From Arthrobacter sp. NicSoilB8 (GTDB taxonomy: Bacteria; Actinomycetota; Actinomycetes; Actinomycetales; Micrococcaceae): 64,000 bases of DNA. The notes under the pieces were generated by a model. The model was not told the DNA's origin. It was given only the letters and a program-made list of their open reading frames with translations, and made no database searches. The position numbers were made by a program, and so were the translations under genes. Below, piece after piece: positions 8,465 through 22,213 of this stretch (positions within the stretch are counted from its first letter, which is position 1; every line of letters starts with the position of its first letter). The stretch covers positions 1,674,001-1,738,000 of the forward strand of contig NZ_AP024655.1 of assembly GCF_019977355.1 (NCBI RefSeq), given 5' to 3'.

Positions 8465-8893
8465 TTTCTGAGTCGCCGCCACTGAGTGGTGACAAACCCC
8501 CACAAATGACAAGCAATTCTTCATGCGCTAGGCGCAGATAATGAAAATTGCTTCAATTCTGCTGGGCGGATTCACTCCACAGAGTGAAATTCGGATGAAA
8601 ATCGTGAATTTGCAAAGTGGAAATGAATGAAATAAGATGTAAACATCGCAGCGAAGAAAAACGAAATAAAGAATTCATGGAAATGAATTGTTTCGGCAAG
8701 TATTCGAATGTGTCTGTTGTTTGAGAACTCAATAGTGTGCCAAGTTTGTTGATACCAATTTATTGTATTGAATTGGTTGAATGTGCCAGGTTGCGCCACC
8801 CCGTGGTGTGGTCTGGTGTTTTTGGCTGGTTTCAAATTTTGTGCATTGTGTGTTTCCCGTTTTCCCGGGGGCGCATGGTGTGTCTGTTTTTCT
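8465..8893 (+). promoter_or_regulatory. rRNA operon promoter and leader
   Basis: An AT-rich stretch, unlike the flanking GC-rich DNA, fills the space between the tyrS terminator and 16S. One candidate promoter is TTGCAA (8610-8615), 17 bp, TAAGAT (8633-8638). Downstream lies TGTTGTTTGAGAACTCAATA (from 8715), the actinobacterial boxA-like antitermination element, which recurs before 23S (10816). It is followed by a hairpin ACCAATT/AATTGGT (about 8755-8778). Part of the element is also the 5' arm of the proposed 16S processing stem. The exact transcription start cannot be read from sequence. Confidence 0.6.
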
Positions 8894-14102
<5,209 letters not shown>

Positions 14103-14319
14103 ACACACCCCTCCCGCGAACCCGTTTCAAAAGGGGTTCGCACCACGGGAGAGGGTACAAAGAAACAAGACTGCTTGCGTCCACTATGTGGTTCCCAACC
14201 AACAAACCCGTTGCTTGAGAACCAACAACTAAATAACACCACAACTGCACAACATGCAGCGTGTTGTAACCACAAGATTTCCCCGCCACACCCCCAGGGT
14301 GGAAGGCGGCGGAGCAAGG
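14103..14319 (+). other. 23S-5S spacer
   Basis: Contains the 3' arm of the proposed 23S processing stem (14173-14194), a partial boxA-like CGTTGCTTGAGAACC near 14209, and a small hairpin around 14250-14272. No tRNA is visible. Confidence 0.7.
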
Positions 14320-14439
14320 GTTACGGCGGTCATAGCGTGGGGGAAACGCCCGGTCCCATTCCGAACCCGGAAGCTAAGACCCACAGCGCCGATGGTACTG
14401 CACCCGGGAGGGTGTGGGAGAGTAGGTCACCGCCGGAAC
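14320..14439 (+). rRNA. rrf: 5S ribosomal RNA
   Basis: Starts GTTACGGCGGTCATAGCG and ends GGTCACCGCCGGAAC; the two ends pair as the 5S helix I. The internal CCATTCCGAACCCGGAAGCT is the diagnostic loop B/helix III sequence. It lies 217 bases after 23S in the usual order. Confidence 0.97.
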
Positions 14440-14451
14440 ATCATTAAGGTC

Positions 14452-14485
14452 GAGGACCCCCAACCACGTTGGGGGTCCTCCCTCA
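14452..14485 (+). terminator. rRNA operon terminator
   Basis: 12-bp perfect stem GAGGACCCCCAA (14452-14463) / TTGGGGGTCCTC (14469-14480) with a 5-base loop, followed by CCTCATTT. It sits 12 bases after 5S. Confidence 0.93.
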
Positions 14486-14833
14486 TTTAAAACCCCAACC
14501 CATCATGCGGCCGTCCCCCGGCCCTTCGCGGTTCGTGGTGAATTGACCTGCTGAACGGTGTTCACGCTCCGACTCTCTCGGCGCCGGTGAGCAGAATACG
14601 GGATCGGTAGTTGCGCTCATTGCTAACCGTCGACTAGGTGCTCGAGCGGCGCCGGCGGCCGGCACCAACGCCGGCAGACCAGGTGCTCGACGCGCTGCGC
14701 GACGTCTACGACACCCGCCCCAAGTGCGGCACGTACACCGGCGGGCAGCCGCACGGGTGCTAGGCCAGCGGGCGAAGGCCCGATCTCGTGTCACCGTACG
14801 CAGCAGACTTCTTCGCGTACCCGCTCAGATCGG
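14481..14833. other. Gene-poor stretch after the rRNA operon with one possible gene tail
   Basis: No convincing complete gene. A 41-codon plus-strand frame (14638-14763) ends ADQVLDALRDVYDTRPKCGT..., which looks protein-like and may be the tail of a lost gene, but I cannot name it. A 10-bp direct repeat AGGTGCTCGA occurs near 14636 and 14680. The stretch borders a region of transposon remnants. Confidence 0.35.
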
Positions 14834-15415
14834 TCAACGGCGCACCCGATAGCGCAGGTGAAGCACCCGGTTGCCCTGAATCACCACGTCAGGATCCTCC
14901 AACAGGTGCTGCGCGTGGACCGACCCGAAGAAGCGCTTGCCGGACCCGAACACGATGGGTACGACGTCCATGCGCACCTCGTCGACCAGGCCCGCGGCAA
15001 GCACCTGGCCACCGACGTCGCCAGCAGCGACCTCGACCACGCGGTCACCCGCAAGCTCCTGCGCCTTGGCCACGGCTGCCTCGACGCCATCGACGAAGTG
15101 AAACGGCGCCTCGGCGTCCCAGCCCTCAGGCTCCGGCCGGTGCGTCACGACGACCACGTGGTCGACCCCGCCCGGAGGCTTCCCGTCCCAGCCGTCCGTC
15201 ATGTCGAAGACGTGGCGGCCGACGACGGTCGCCCCGATCTGGTCCCAGTACGGCCGGGTGTAGTCGTAGGACGTCTGCGACACCTTCAGCTCGCCGCTCT
15301 CGTCCAACGGCACGTCACCGCTGGACAACCAGTCGAACAGGGGTCCTGGCTGGTCGTTCTCGTCCGCGATGAAGCCGTCCACCGACACCGAGCTGTACAT
15401 GACCACCTTGCCCAT
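14834..15415 (-). CDS. Dihydrofolate reductase-like (RibD C-terminal domain) protein
   Basis: 193 residues starting MGKVVMYSSVSVDGFIADEN, the typical opening of the stand-alone RibD-C/DHFR-like family, NADPH-binding proteins often annotated as deaminase-reductases. Other family landmarks are GATVVGRHVFDMTDGWDG, VVVVTHRPEPEG and the Gly-rich VVEVAAGDVGGQVLAAGLVD, with a C-terminal IPIVFGSGKRFF-like strand (here VPIVFGSGKRFF). The substrate is unknown. An AGGAGAG site (RC of 15419-15425) precedes the ATG. It is next to, and likely moved with, a truncated AraC regulator and transposase remnants. Confidence 0.85.
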   Translation of the reverse strand: MGKVVMYSSVSVDGFIADENDQPGPLFDWLSSGDVPLDESGELKVSQTSYDYTRPYWDQIGATVVGRHVFDMTDGWDGKPPGGVDHVVVVTHRPEPEGWDAEAPFHFVDGVEAAVAKAQELAGDRVVEVAAGDVGGQVLAAGLVDEVRMDVVPIVFGSGKRFFGSVHAQHLLEDPDVVIQGNRVLHLRYRVRR

Positions 15416-15481
15416 GAGGCTCTCCTTTGCTTTGGGTTGCCCCCAGATTAGCGTGTCGTGAGCTGTCGCTCTTGAAGGAAA

Positions 15482-15850
15482 TCAATCGGCCGGCAGCAGC
15501 CAGCTGTCCAGCACGTGGCCGGGATGTTCTCGCAGGAACTGCCGCCGGTCCTCGCCATACCAAATCGGCGTGAGCCCGCTGAACGCCCGGAACTCGTGGC
15601 CGAAGTGGGCCTGGTCGAAGTGGGCCTGGTCGAAGTAGCCTGCGCCACCGGCGGGGTCGCCCCAGCCGATCGGTCCGGCGGGGTTGATCGCGAACACGGT
15701 GGCGGCGAAGCGGTAGGTGCGGGCCCGCCGCTTCGGCGCGACGCCGATGAGCTCCTTGAACCGCTGTGCCAGATGAGTGCTGCAGACGCCGGCTGCCACG
15801 CTCAGGTCGCCGATCGCCACCGCCCGTGGCCGCCACGATGACACCGCTCG
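15482..15850 (-). pseudogene. AraC-family regulator, DNA-binding half only (truncated)
   Basis: About 120 residues matching only the C-terminal AraC/XylS DNA-binding domain: first helix-turn-helix IGDLSVAAGVCSTHLAQRF and second HTH region ending FRAFSGLTPIWYGEDRRQF. The ligand-binding N-terminal half is missing. Immediately upstream, in another frame, the sequence becomes a Tn3-type transposase fragment, so the gene was probably cut by a rearrangement. It also carries an in-frame tandem duplication of 15 bp (15601-15615 and 15616-15630) that doubles FDQAH inside the second HTH, where relatives have one copy. Whether the 120-residue piece is still translated from ATG 15844 is unknown. Confidence 0.75.
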
Positions 15851-15983
15851 CGGCGAGGAACCGCAGCAGCGCCGCAGTCCGCTTCACGCGCCCGACCTCC
15901 CGGAACGCCTTGTAGATCTGGTTCTTGCGCGAGTTCGACGACAATCGGCGCATCAGCGTCACCGAAGACACTTTGCATTCTGA
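15851..15983 (-). pseudogene. Tn3-family transposase fragment
   Basis: The minus-strand translation here reads VSSVTLMRRLSSNSRKNQIY then KAFREVGRVKRTAALLRFLA. This matches the C-terminal region of Tn3-family transposases, where a VSAS-type strand, a Ser-Arg-Lys/Gln-Asn segment, an Ala-hydrophobic-Arg-Glu-hydrophobic-Gly-Arg helix and a LLR-Y/F-L motif occur in this order. About 45 codons survive. The frame ends upstream in a TAA and downstream passes into the AraC remnant. Inactive. Confidence 0.7.
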
Positions 15984-16264
15984 AGAGCCTTAAACCCCCA
16001 GCCCCAGTCCGGCTCACCGAACCCGGCCCCGCACACGCCCCAGGGAGCACAGGCGCTTAACACCCGACGAGTCCTAAAACCTCGAACCCACCCCGCCTAT
16101 ACGCTGCTTCACGCCCTGAATTATGGGCGCGCCACCCACGACCGACCCTGGCTGAGGTTTCCGTCGTCAGCTGGCCGAGTCGTACTGGAACTGCCGGACC
16201 TCTTGCGAGCACCGGCAAGTGACGGCGATCTTCGCGGCCCTCTGCTCCGACGGTGCTATCCGTC
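15984..16264. other. Intergenic scar, nothing recognised
   Basis: No coding frame with recognisable protein, no RNA gene. Lies between the Tn3 and ISL3 remnants and is probably residual mobile-element or flanking DNA. Confidence 0.4.
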
Positions 16265-16585
16265 GGCTCTTCTCTGCAACACCGCTCTGGTGCCCAGCCC
16301 AATTATGGCTCTGGCGCCCGACATGTGGTCAAGACCGAGCGTCGCGACCGACCCCCACGACCGTTTTCGCCTGTCCTGATCTCACCACGCTCTGTCTGAT
16401 CGACGAACTGGGTCTGCAGGTCACTGGGCAGGCGGCTCGAGTCCGATCGCGCGGTGCTGGTGTGTCAGGTCGTTGAGCCCGGGATTCAATCGGCTGGTCG
16501 TGTCGACGTTGCGGGCTCGGGGGCATGGCGCGGGACACGGTGACCCGGGGGTTGGTGCACGAGCCGCCGGCCTGGCGTCCCCGTT
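16265..16585 (+). mobile_element. ISL3-family insertion sequence, left-end remnant with frameshifted transposase
   Basis: GGCTCTTCTCTGCAACA at 16265 has the GGCTCTTC terminus of actinobacterial ISL3-family elements. About 100 bp downstream the frame from 16363 reads VFACPDLTTLCLIDELGLQVTGQ, then DRAVLVCQVVEPG. After a frameshift near 16500 a second frame reads CRRCGLGGMARDTVTRGLVH and EPPAWRPR. This is the N-terminal, zinc-finger part of ISL3 transposases (pattern CRRCG, RDTVTR, HEP, WRP). Similarity stops near 16585; the catalytic part and the right end are missing. Confidence 0.7.
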
Positions 16586-16788
16586 ATGTAGTGCAGCGGA
16601 CGCCCGGATCCGAGGGCTGCATCCCCTGGTCCGGCGGTCGCGGTCAATGGCCTAGCGTCCGGGATGCGTTCCGGGGGAGGGTCTATGGGTGGCATCGGTG
16701 CGGCGCCCGCCGGTCCCGGACACATCTGCGGCGCGCGTGTTGTGAGTCTTGCCACCGCGGGGCCTCCTGGGGGTGATGCCGTTAGTCG
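16586..16788. other. Intergenic, nothing recognised
   Basis: No gene seen. A TAGAAT hexamer just beyond (16806-16811) is a possible -10 box for the next gene, without a good -35. Confidence 0.35.
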
Positions 16789-16926
16789 GTGAGGGGTTGC
16801 TCGCCTAGAATTGGGGGAGATGTACGGACTTCGAAGCGCTTGATTTCGGGTTGCGTAGGAAACGAAACACGGAACAGAGCGGCTGCGATTGCGCCAGTGG
16901 TCAGCTCGCAACAGGAGGAATCCAGC

Positions 16927-18918
16927 ATGGCTGAGCACAACGACGGAAACCGCGGCGGCAAAGCCCGCGACAACACTGGCGGAGCCCCTTACCGTGGCAC
17001 GAGTAACTCGGGCGGCGATCCTCGTGGGTTCCGCGCCAGGGATGACAAGCCGTATGGTGAGCGAAAGCCCTATGGTGATCGTGCTCCGCGTGAGGGTGGC
17101 GAGCAGCGCGGCTATGGCGGCGGTGACCGTAAGCCTTACAGCGGCGGCGGTGAGCGAAAGCCGTATGGTGATCGTGCTCCGCGTGAGGGTGGCGAGCAGC
17201 GCGGCTATGGCGGCGGTGACCGTAAGCCTTACAGCGGCGGCGGTGAGCGAAAGCCGTATGGTGATCGTGCTCCGCGTGAAGGTGGAGCGGGCCGCAGCTT
17301 CGGCGGCGGCGACCGTAAGCCGTATGCCGGTGGCGGTGAGCGAAAGCCCTATGGTGATCGTGCTCCGCGTGAAGGTGGAGCGGGCCGCAGCTTCGGCGGC
17401 GGCGACCGTAAGCCGTATGCCGGTGGCGGTGAGCGCAAGCCGTATAGTGATCGTGCTCCGCGCGAGGGGGATCAGCGCGGTTTCGGCGGCGGTGACCGTA
17501 AGCCTTACAGCGGTGGCGGTGAGCGCAAGCCGTATAGTGATCGTGCTCCGCGCGAGGGGGATCAGCGCGGTTTCGGCGGCGGTGACCGTAAGCCTTACAG
17601 CGGCGGCGGTGACCGCAAGCCTTACAGCGGCGGCGGTGGGCGCAAGCCGTATGGCGACCGTGCCCCGCGTGAAGGTGGAGCGGGCCGCAGTTTCAGCGGC
17701 GGTGACCGCAAGCCGTACGCTGGCGGCGAGAACCGCAAGCCGTTCGGCAGCCGCGAGGAGCGTCCGGCGCGGAGCTTCGACCGCGGCGAGTCGGGACCTC
17801 GCCAGTTCGGTCGCGACCGCCCCGAGGATCGTCCCGTGCGCGTGCCGAACGCGCGCGATCTCCGCAGCGCCAACCGTCCTGACCGTGAGCGTTCACCTCA
17901 GATCGACGAGGACGTCACGGGCAAGGAACTTGACCGCGCCACGCAGCACCAGATCAAGACCCTCGAGGCCACCAGCGCCGAATGGGTGGCACGCCACCTG
18001 GTCATGGCGGGACGGCTCCTGGACGAAGAACCGGAGCTGGCCTTCCAGCATGCCCTGGCAGCCAGCCGCCGCGGCGGACGTCTCGCGTCCGTCCGTGAAG
18101 CTGTCGGCCTGACGGCCTACGCGGCCGGTCACTATGGTGAAGCCCTCAGGGAATTCCGCACTTACCGCCGGATCAGCGGCTCCAACATGCACCTTCCGGT
18201 CATGGCCGACTGCGAGCGGGGCCTGGGCCGCCCGGATCGTGCCCTGGACATGGCCCGATCCGAAGAAGCCAAGGACCTCGATGCCCCGGGCAAGGTGGAA
18301 TTGGCCATCGTCGCCGCCGGCGCCCGCACCGACCTCGGACAACTCGATGCCGCGGTGTCCGAGCTGGAGATCCCGCAACTGGACATCAACCGTGCCTTTT
18401 CCTACAGCCCCCGGTTGTTCCGTGCGTACGCTGACGCGCTCACGGCGGCCGGCCGGGCAGCCGAAGCGGCCAAGTGGCAGCGGCAGGCAGTCGTAGCCGA
18501 AAACGCTTTGGGCCTGGGCGAGGAAGAGGAACCGGACATCATCGACCTCGGCTGGGACGAGGAAGAAGAAGCCCGCGAGGAGGAACGGCAGCGCCGGGCC
18601 CGCGCCCAGGAGACCCAGGAAGCCCAAGAGACTGCAGGCACGCACGCCGGGACCGATGAGCGCGCCCCGCGTGCCGCCAGTGCTGCGGCTGTGGCGGAAG
18701 TCACTGGCGCCGCGGTAGCGGAGACCGGCTTGAACCCGGTCGAGGGAGGCGCTGACGACGCCGAGGGGGACTACTTCGAGTCCGACGACGCCGAGTCCGA
18801 CCAGGATTCCGTGGAGGCCGACGTCCTCGATGAAGCCGACGAGGAATCGGACTCTGACGCGGATCAGGAACTCGTCGACGACTCGGAGCCGTCTCAGCGC
18901 GAACGTGTGGAGGACTAG
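16927..18918 (+). CDS. Actinobacterial TPR-like protein with a long Arg/Gly/Lys/Pro/Tyr repeat region
   Basis: 663 residues from ATG 16927, chosen for the AGGAGG site 9-14 bases upstream and MAEHNDGNRGGKARDNTG; the longer frame has no site. Residues about 45-265 are tandem copies of a 31-residue unit, [G]ERKPYGDRAPREGG-x-GG-GDRKPY, disordered and RGG-like, which suggests RNA binding. Residues about 320-550 form a helical TPR-like domain (HQIKTLEATSAEWVARHLVM, AAYAAGHYGEALREFRTYRR-type) shared with actinobacterial homologues next to the HAD-phosphatase/tlyA genes (M. tuberculosis Rv1691 position). The C-terminal ~110 residues are very acidic (Asp/Glu). Function unknown. It opens the conserved block ending at xerD. 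Confidence 0.85.
   Translation: MAEHNDGNRGGKARDNTGGAPYRGTSNSGGDPRGFRARDDKPYGERKPYGDRAPREGGEQRGYGGGDRKPYSGGGERKPYGDRAPREGGEQRGYGGGDRKPYSGGGERKPYGDRAPREGGAGRSFGGGDRKPYAGGGERKPYGDRAPREGGAGRSFGGGDRKPYAGGGERKPYSDRAPREGDQRGFGGGDRKPYSGGGERKPYSDRAPREGDQRGFGGGDRKPYSGGGDRKPYSGGGGRKPYGDRAPREGGAGRSFSGGDRKPYAGGENRKPFGSREERPARSFDRGESGPRQFGRDRPEDRPVRVPNARDLRSANRPDRERSPQIDEDVTGKELDRATQHQIKTLEATSAEWVARHLVMAGRLLDEEPELAFQHALAASRRGGRLASVREAVGLTAYAAGHYGEALREFRTYRRISGSNMHLPVMADCERGLGRPDRALDMARSEEAKDLDAPGKVELAIVAAGARTDLGQLDAAVSELEIPQLDINRAFSYSPRLFRAYADALTAAGRAAEAAKWQRQAVVAENALGLGEEEEPDIIDLGWDEEEEAREEERQRRARAQETQEAQETAGTHAGTDERAPRAASAAAVAEVTGAAVAETGLNPVEGGADDAEGDYFESDDAESDQDSVEADVLDEADEESDSDADQELVDDSEPSQRERVED
17059..17730 (+). 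repeat. In-frame 93-bp tandem repeats
   Basis: Units begin at 17059, 17152, 17245, 17338 and 17431 (exact 93-bp spacing), then 17521 (90 bp) and a shortened copy near 17608, with degenerate continuation to about 17730. Neighbouring units are nearly identical at DNA level, including silent positions, so they are recent duplications. Confidence 0.95.
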
Positions 18919-18922
18919 TCGC

Positions 18923-19912
18923 ATGACCGAAACGGCACTGATCTCCACCTTCGACGCCCTCCTCTCCGACCTCGACGGCGTCGTCTACGCCGGCCCGCAC
19001 GCGATCCCCGGGGCCGTGGAGTCGCTGCGCCGGCTCGCCGGCGTCGGCGTCGGGCTGGGATACGTCACCAATAACGCATCCCGCTCTCCCGCGCAGGTGG
19101 CGCAACACCTGCGCGAGCTCGGCGCCCCCGCCGAGGACCACCAGGTGGTCAGCTCCTCGCAGGCGGCGGCTGCCCTGCTGGGCTCGCTGCTGCCGTCCGG
19201 GGCGCACGTGCTCATCACGGGCAGTGCCGCGCTGGCCCAGGAGATTGAACTGGTCGGCCTGGTTCCCGTCCGCAGCGCGGAGGATAACCCCGTTGCCGTT
19301 GTGCAGGGCTTCAGCCCGGACCTCGGGTGGAAGGACCTCGCCGAGGCGTCGTACGTCGTCGCCGGCGGTGCCCTGTGGGTGGCGACCAACGCGGACATGT
19401 CCATTCCCCAGGCGCGCGGCATCGCCCCTGGCAACGGGACCCTGGTGGCTGCCGTGGCGGCAGCCACCGGCAAGACCCCGCTGGTGGCCGGCAAGCCGGA
19501 GGCGCCGCTGTTCCACACCGCCGCCAAGCGGCTGGACTCGGACCGGCCGCTCGTCGTCGGCGACCGCCTGGACACCGACATCCTGGGCGGCAACAACGCC
19601 GGGTTCGCCACCGTGGCTGTACTGACGGGCGTCGACACCAGGGAATCGATCCTCGCCGCACGGTCCATGGAGCGTCCCGATTTCCTCATCAACGACCTCA
19701 CCGGCCTGTACGCGCCGTACCCCGCCGTCGAGCACGACGCCGGGCGCTTCCGCAGCGGCACCGCCTCGGCGATCGTACGCGGTCAGTCCGTCCACATCTG
19801 CGGCGACCCCGCGGATCTGGACTCATGGCGTGCCGCCTGCTCGGCCTGGTGGGCCGCGAACCCCGAGACGACCAGTGCGCTGGCTCCGGTCCTCGAGTGG
19901 CTCGATCACTAG
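18923..19912 (+). CDS. HAD-superfamily IIA hydrolase (NagD-like phosphatase)
   Basis: 329 residues from ATG 18923 (MTETALISTFDALLSDLDGV), four bases after the upstream stop. Motif I DLDGVVY has the nucleophile and acid/base aspartates, motif II is YVTNNASRSP, motif III is the Lys in LVAGKPEAPLF, and motif IV is VVGDRLDTDILGGNNAG. This is the full class IIA layout with a C2 cap, as in NagD and phosphoglycolate/p-nitrophenyl phosphatases. It dephosphorylates a small phosphometabolite; the substrate cannot be assigned. The position matches M. tuberculosis Rv1692, a glycerol 3-phosphate phosphatase. The C-terminal ~60 residues after motif IV are an extension. Confidence 0.92.
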   Translation: MTETALISTFDALLSDLDGVVYAGPHAIPGAVESLRRLAGVGVGLGYVTNNASRSPAQVAQHLRELGAPAEDHQVVSSSQAAAALLGSLLPSGAHVLITGSAALAQEIELVGLVPVRSAEDNPVAVVQGFSPDLGWKDLAEASYVVAGGALWVATNADMSIPQARGIAPGNGTLVAAVAAATGKTPLVAGKPEAPLFHTAAKRLDSDRPLVVGDRLDTDILGGNNAGFATVAVLTGVDTRESILAARSMERPDFLINDLTGLYAPYPAVEHDAGRFRSGTASAIVRGQSVHICGDPADLDSWRAACSAWWAANPETTSALAPVLEWLDH

Positions 19913-19921
19913 ACTGGAAAC

Positions 19922-20353
19922 ATGACCGAGCTAAACCAGGAGCCCGACCCTGCGCTAACCGAGGCGTTGGACCATGCAGCGGGGCCCGGAGCGCAGCCGG
20001 AGCGGGCTGAGGCTGCGGAAGCCTCGCCCGCGGCCGACGTCGCCTGGCCCGCCCTGCCGTCGCAACGTTCCGCGGCGGGTCACAGGCCGCGCGCGGATCA
20101 GACCCCGGATCACGAGGCGCCAGATTACGAGGCTCAGGGGCACGAACCAGAGGGAGCCGAGGCGCCCGCCCAGGACCCGGCCGTCAGCGCCGTGCTGGAC
20201 CGCCTCGCGGCCGTGCGGCTAACGCCCGTGTCCGGGCACGGCGAACTCTATGCGGACATGCACGATTCCCTGCTGGAGGCCCTGAATGAGGACGTGGCGT
20301 CCCGCACCGGCGTGGCGCACCGCATCCATGCCGCGAGGGACGGGGGATCGTGA
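19922..20353 (+). CDS. Small acidic hypothetical protein before tlyA
   Basis: 143 residues. The first ~80 are low complexity (Ala/Glu/Pro/Asp), and only the last ~45 look folded (AVSAVLDRLAAVRLTPVSGH, LYADMHDSLLEALNEDV). The position, right before tlyA with the stop overlapping its GTG (GTGA), corresponds to Rv1693 of M. tuberculosis, a small protein of unknown function. The overlap suggests coupling with tlyA. Confidence 0.75.
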   Translation: MTELNQEPDPALTEALDHAAGPGAQPERAEAAEASPAADVAWPALPSQRSAAGHRPRADQTPDHEAPDYEAQGHEPEGAEAPAQDPAVSAVLDRLAAVRLTPVSGHGELYADMHDSLLEALNEDVASRTGVAHRIHAARDGGS

Positions 20354-21162
20354 GCCGGCTGGACCAGGCACTCGTCAGCCGCGGGCTCGCGAGATCCCGC
20401 ACCCATGCCGCCCGCCTGATTTCCGAGGGCAAGGTGAGCTCCGGAGGCGAGGTCCTCGCCAAGGCATCCCTGCAGATTCCGGATGCCGCTGTGCTGGACG
20501 TCGCCGCCTCTGCCGAGGACGGCTACGTCAGCCGCGCAGGGCACAAGCTGGCCGGCGCGCTGGACGCGTTCCCCGCCGTCGACGTCGCGGGCAAACGGTG
20601 CCTCGATGCCGGCGCCTCGACCGGCGGGTTCACCGATGTGCTGCTCCGGCGCGGAGCCGCCCATGTGGTGGCCGTGGACGTCGGGCACGACCAGCTGGTC
20701 CCGGAAATCCGGCATGACCCCCGGGTCTCGGTCCACGAGGGACTCAACGTGCGGTACATGACGCCCGCGGAGATCGGCGGACCGGCCGCGCTGACCGTGG
20801 CGGACCTGTCCTTCATCTCACTGACCCTCGTGGTGGCGCCCCTCGCGGCGTGCACCGAACCCGGCGGCGACCTTGTCCTCATGGTCAAGCCGCAGTTCGA
20901 GATCGGCAAGGACCGGCTCGGCCGGACCGGCGTCGTCACCTCGGAGCGGGAACGCCGGCTTGCCGTGGGCAAGGTGGCTGCCGCGGCGGTGGACGCGGGC
21001 CTGGTCCTGATGGGCCTCGCCCAAAGCCCGCTGCCGGGCCAGGACGGCAATGTCGAGTACTTTCTGTGGATAGAACGCGCGATGTCGGAAGTCCCGCCTA
21101 AGATCGAGGAGCGGGACGCAGCCGTGGCTGCGTTGCTCGGAACAATCTGGCCGAACCACTAG
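20350..21162 (+). CDS. tlyA: TlyA-family rRNA 2'-O-methyltransferase
   Basis: 270 residues from GTG 20350. An N-terminal S4 domain (SRLDQALVSRGLARSRTHAA) is followed by an FtsJ/RrmJ-like methyltransferase with the SAM loop LDAGASTGGFTDVLLRRGA (about 87-105) and the Lys of LVLMVKPQFEIG as a tetrad residue. Mycobacterial TlyA methylates 16S C1409 and 23S C1920 and so gives capreomycin sensitivity; short-N-terminus forms act only on 23S, and this one has the full S4 domain. The old hemolysin name is misleading. It is followed by nadK after 22 bases, one operon. Confidence 0.94.
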   Translation: MSRLDQALVSRGLARSRTHAARLISEGKVSSGGEVLAKASLQIPDAAVLDVAASAEDGYVSRAGHKLAGALDAFPAVDVAGKRCLDAGASTGGFTDVLLRRGAAHVVAVDVGHDQLVPEIRHDPRVSVHEGLNVRYMTPAEIGGPAALTVADLSFISLTLVVAPLAACTEPGGDLVLMVKPQFEIGKDRLGRTGVVTSERERRLAVGKVAAAAVDAGLVLMGLAQSPLPGQDGNVEYFLWIERAMSEVPPKIEERDAAVAALLGTIWPNH

Positions 21163-21184
21163 TACCACCAGAAGGCGGAACCCG

Positions 21185-22210
21185 ATGAGCAGGCGTGTCC
21201 TCATCCTTGCCCACACAGGGCGCGAGGAGTCCCTCAAGGCTGCCTGGGAGGCGTGCGCCCTGCTGCATGAATCCGGCCTGGTCCCCGTGCTGCAGGAGAA
21301 CGAGCTTGGGGATATGGTGCGCTTCTTCGGCCGGCTCGACCACCCTGTCGAGGTCCTTCACGACCACGTGAAGCTGCCTGAGGTGGAACTCGTCATGGTG
21401 CTGGGCGGGGACGGCACCATCCTCCGGGCCGCCGAGCTCGTCCGGGAAGTCGACGTGCCGCTGCTCGGCGTGAACCTTGGCCACGTCGGGTTCCTGGCCG
21501 AGAGCGAGCGGGCCGACCTCGCCCAGACCGTCGAGTGGATCGCCAGCCGTGAGTACACGGTGGAGGAACGGATGACCATCGACGTCCAGGTCTGGGTCCG
21601 CGGGCAGAAGATCTGGCACACCTGGGCCCTCAACGAGGCCGCGATCGAAAAGGGCAATCGGGAACGGATGCTTGAAGTGGTCACCGAAGTCGACGAACGC
21701 CCCCTGACCTCCTTCGGTTGCGACGGCGTGGTTCTCGCCACCCCCACGGGCTCCACGGCGTACGCTTTTTCCGCCGGCGGCCCCGTGGTGTGGCCCGAGG
21801 TGGAGGCGCTGCTGATCGTGCCCATCAGCGCCCATGCCCTCTTCGCGAAGCCGCTCGTGGTCTCGCCCCGGTCCAGGCTCGCCGTCGAGATCCTGAACCG
21901 GACCGATGCCCAGGGCGTCCTGTGGTGCGACGGCCGCCGCTCCGTGGACCTGCCACCCGGCGCGCGCGTCGAAGTAACCCGCTCCGCCACGCCCGTGCGG
22001 CTTGCCAGGACGCACCAGACCCCCTTCTCCGGCCGGTTGGTGCGCAAATTCGAACTCCCCATCCAGGGCTGGCGCGGCCCGATGCCGCAGGCCGAGGCCA
22101 TCCACACCGGACCCGTCCCGATCATCCGCACCCCCCGTCCCATGCCGCCGCTGCCCTCGCCGCGCCACGCCGGACCCGGCGACGCCCCCGATCCAACGAC
22201 TGCGAAGTGA
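21185..22210 (+). CDS. nadK: NAD kinase
   Basis: 341 residues; the GGCGGAA upstream of the ATG is a fair ribosome-binding site. GGDGTILR (74-81) is the NAD-kinase diphosphate motif, and NEAAIEKGNRERML with TPTGSTAYAFSAGGP are the second and third conserved blocks. It phosphorylates NAD to NADP. The family is usually about 290-310 residues; the extra length is a proline-rich tail (PVPIIRTPRPMPPLPSPRHA). It lies between tlyA and recN, the standard actinobacterial order. Confidence 0.96.
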   Translation: MSRRVLILAHTGREESLKAAWEACALLHESGLVPVLQENELGDMVRFFGRLDHPVEVLHDHVKLPEVELVMVLGGDGTILRAAELVREVDVPLLGVNLGHVGFLAESERADLAQTVEWIASREYTVEERMTIDVQVWVRGQKIWHTWALNEAAIEKGNRERMLEVVTEVDERPLTSFGCDGVVLATPTGSTAYAFSAGGPVVWPEVEALLIVPISAHALFAKPLVVSPRSRLAVEILNRTDAQGVLWCDGRRSVDLPPGARVEVTRSATPVRLARTHQTPFSGRLVRKFELPIQGWRGPMPQAEAIHTGPVPIIRTPRPMPPLPSPRHAGPGDAPDPTTAK

Positions 22211-22213
22211 ATC

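Noticed and set aside
15976..15989. GGCTCTTC on the minus strand (from 15989) as a second ISL3 end
   Set aside because: It faces away from the ISL3 remnant at 16265 and overlaps the Tn3 fragment, so it cannot bound the same element; likely chance or an unrelated scar.
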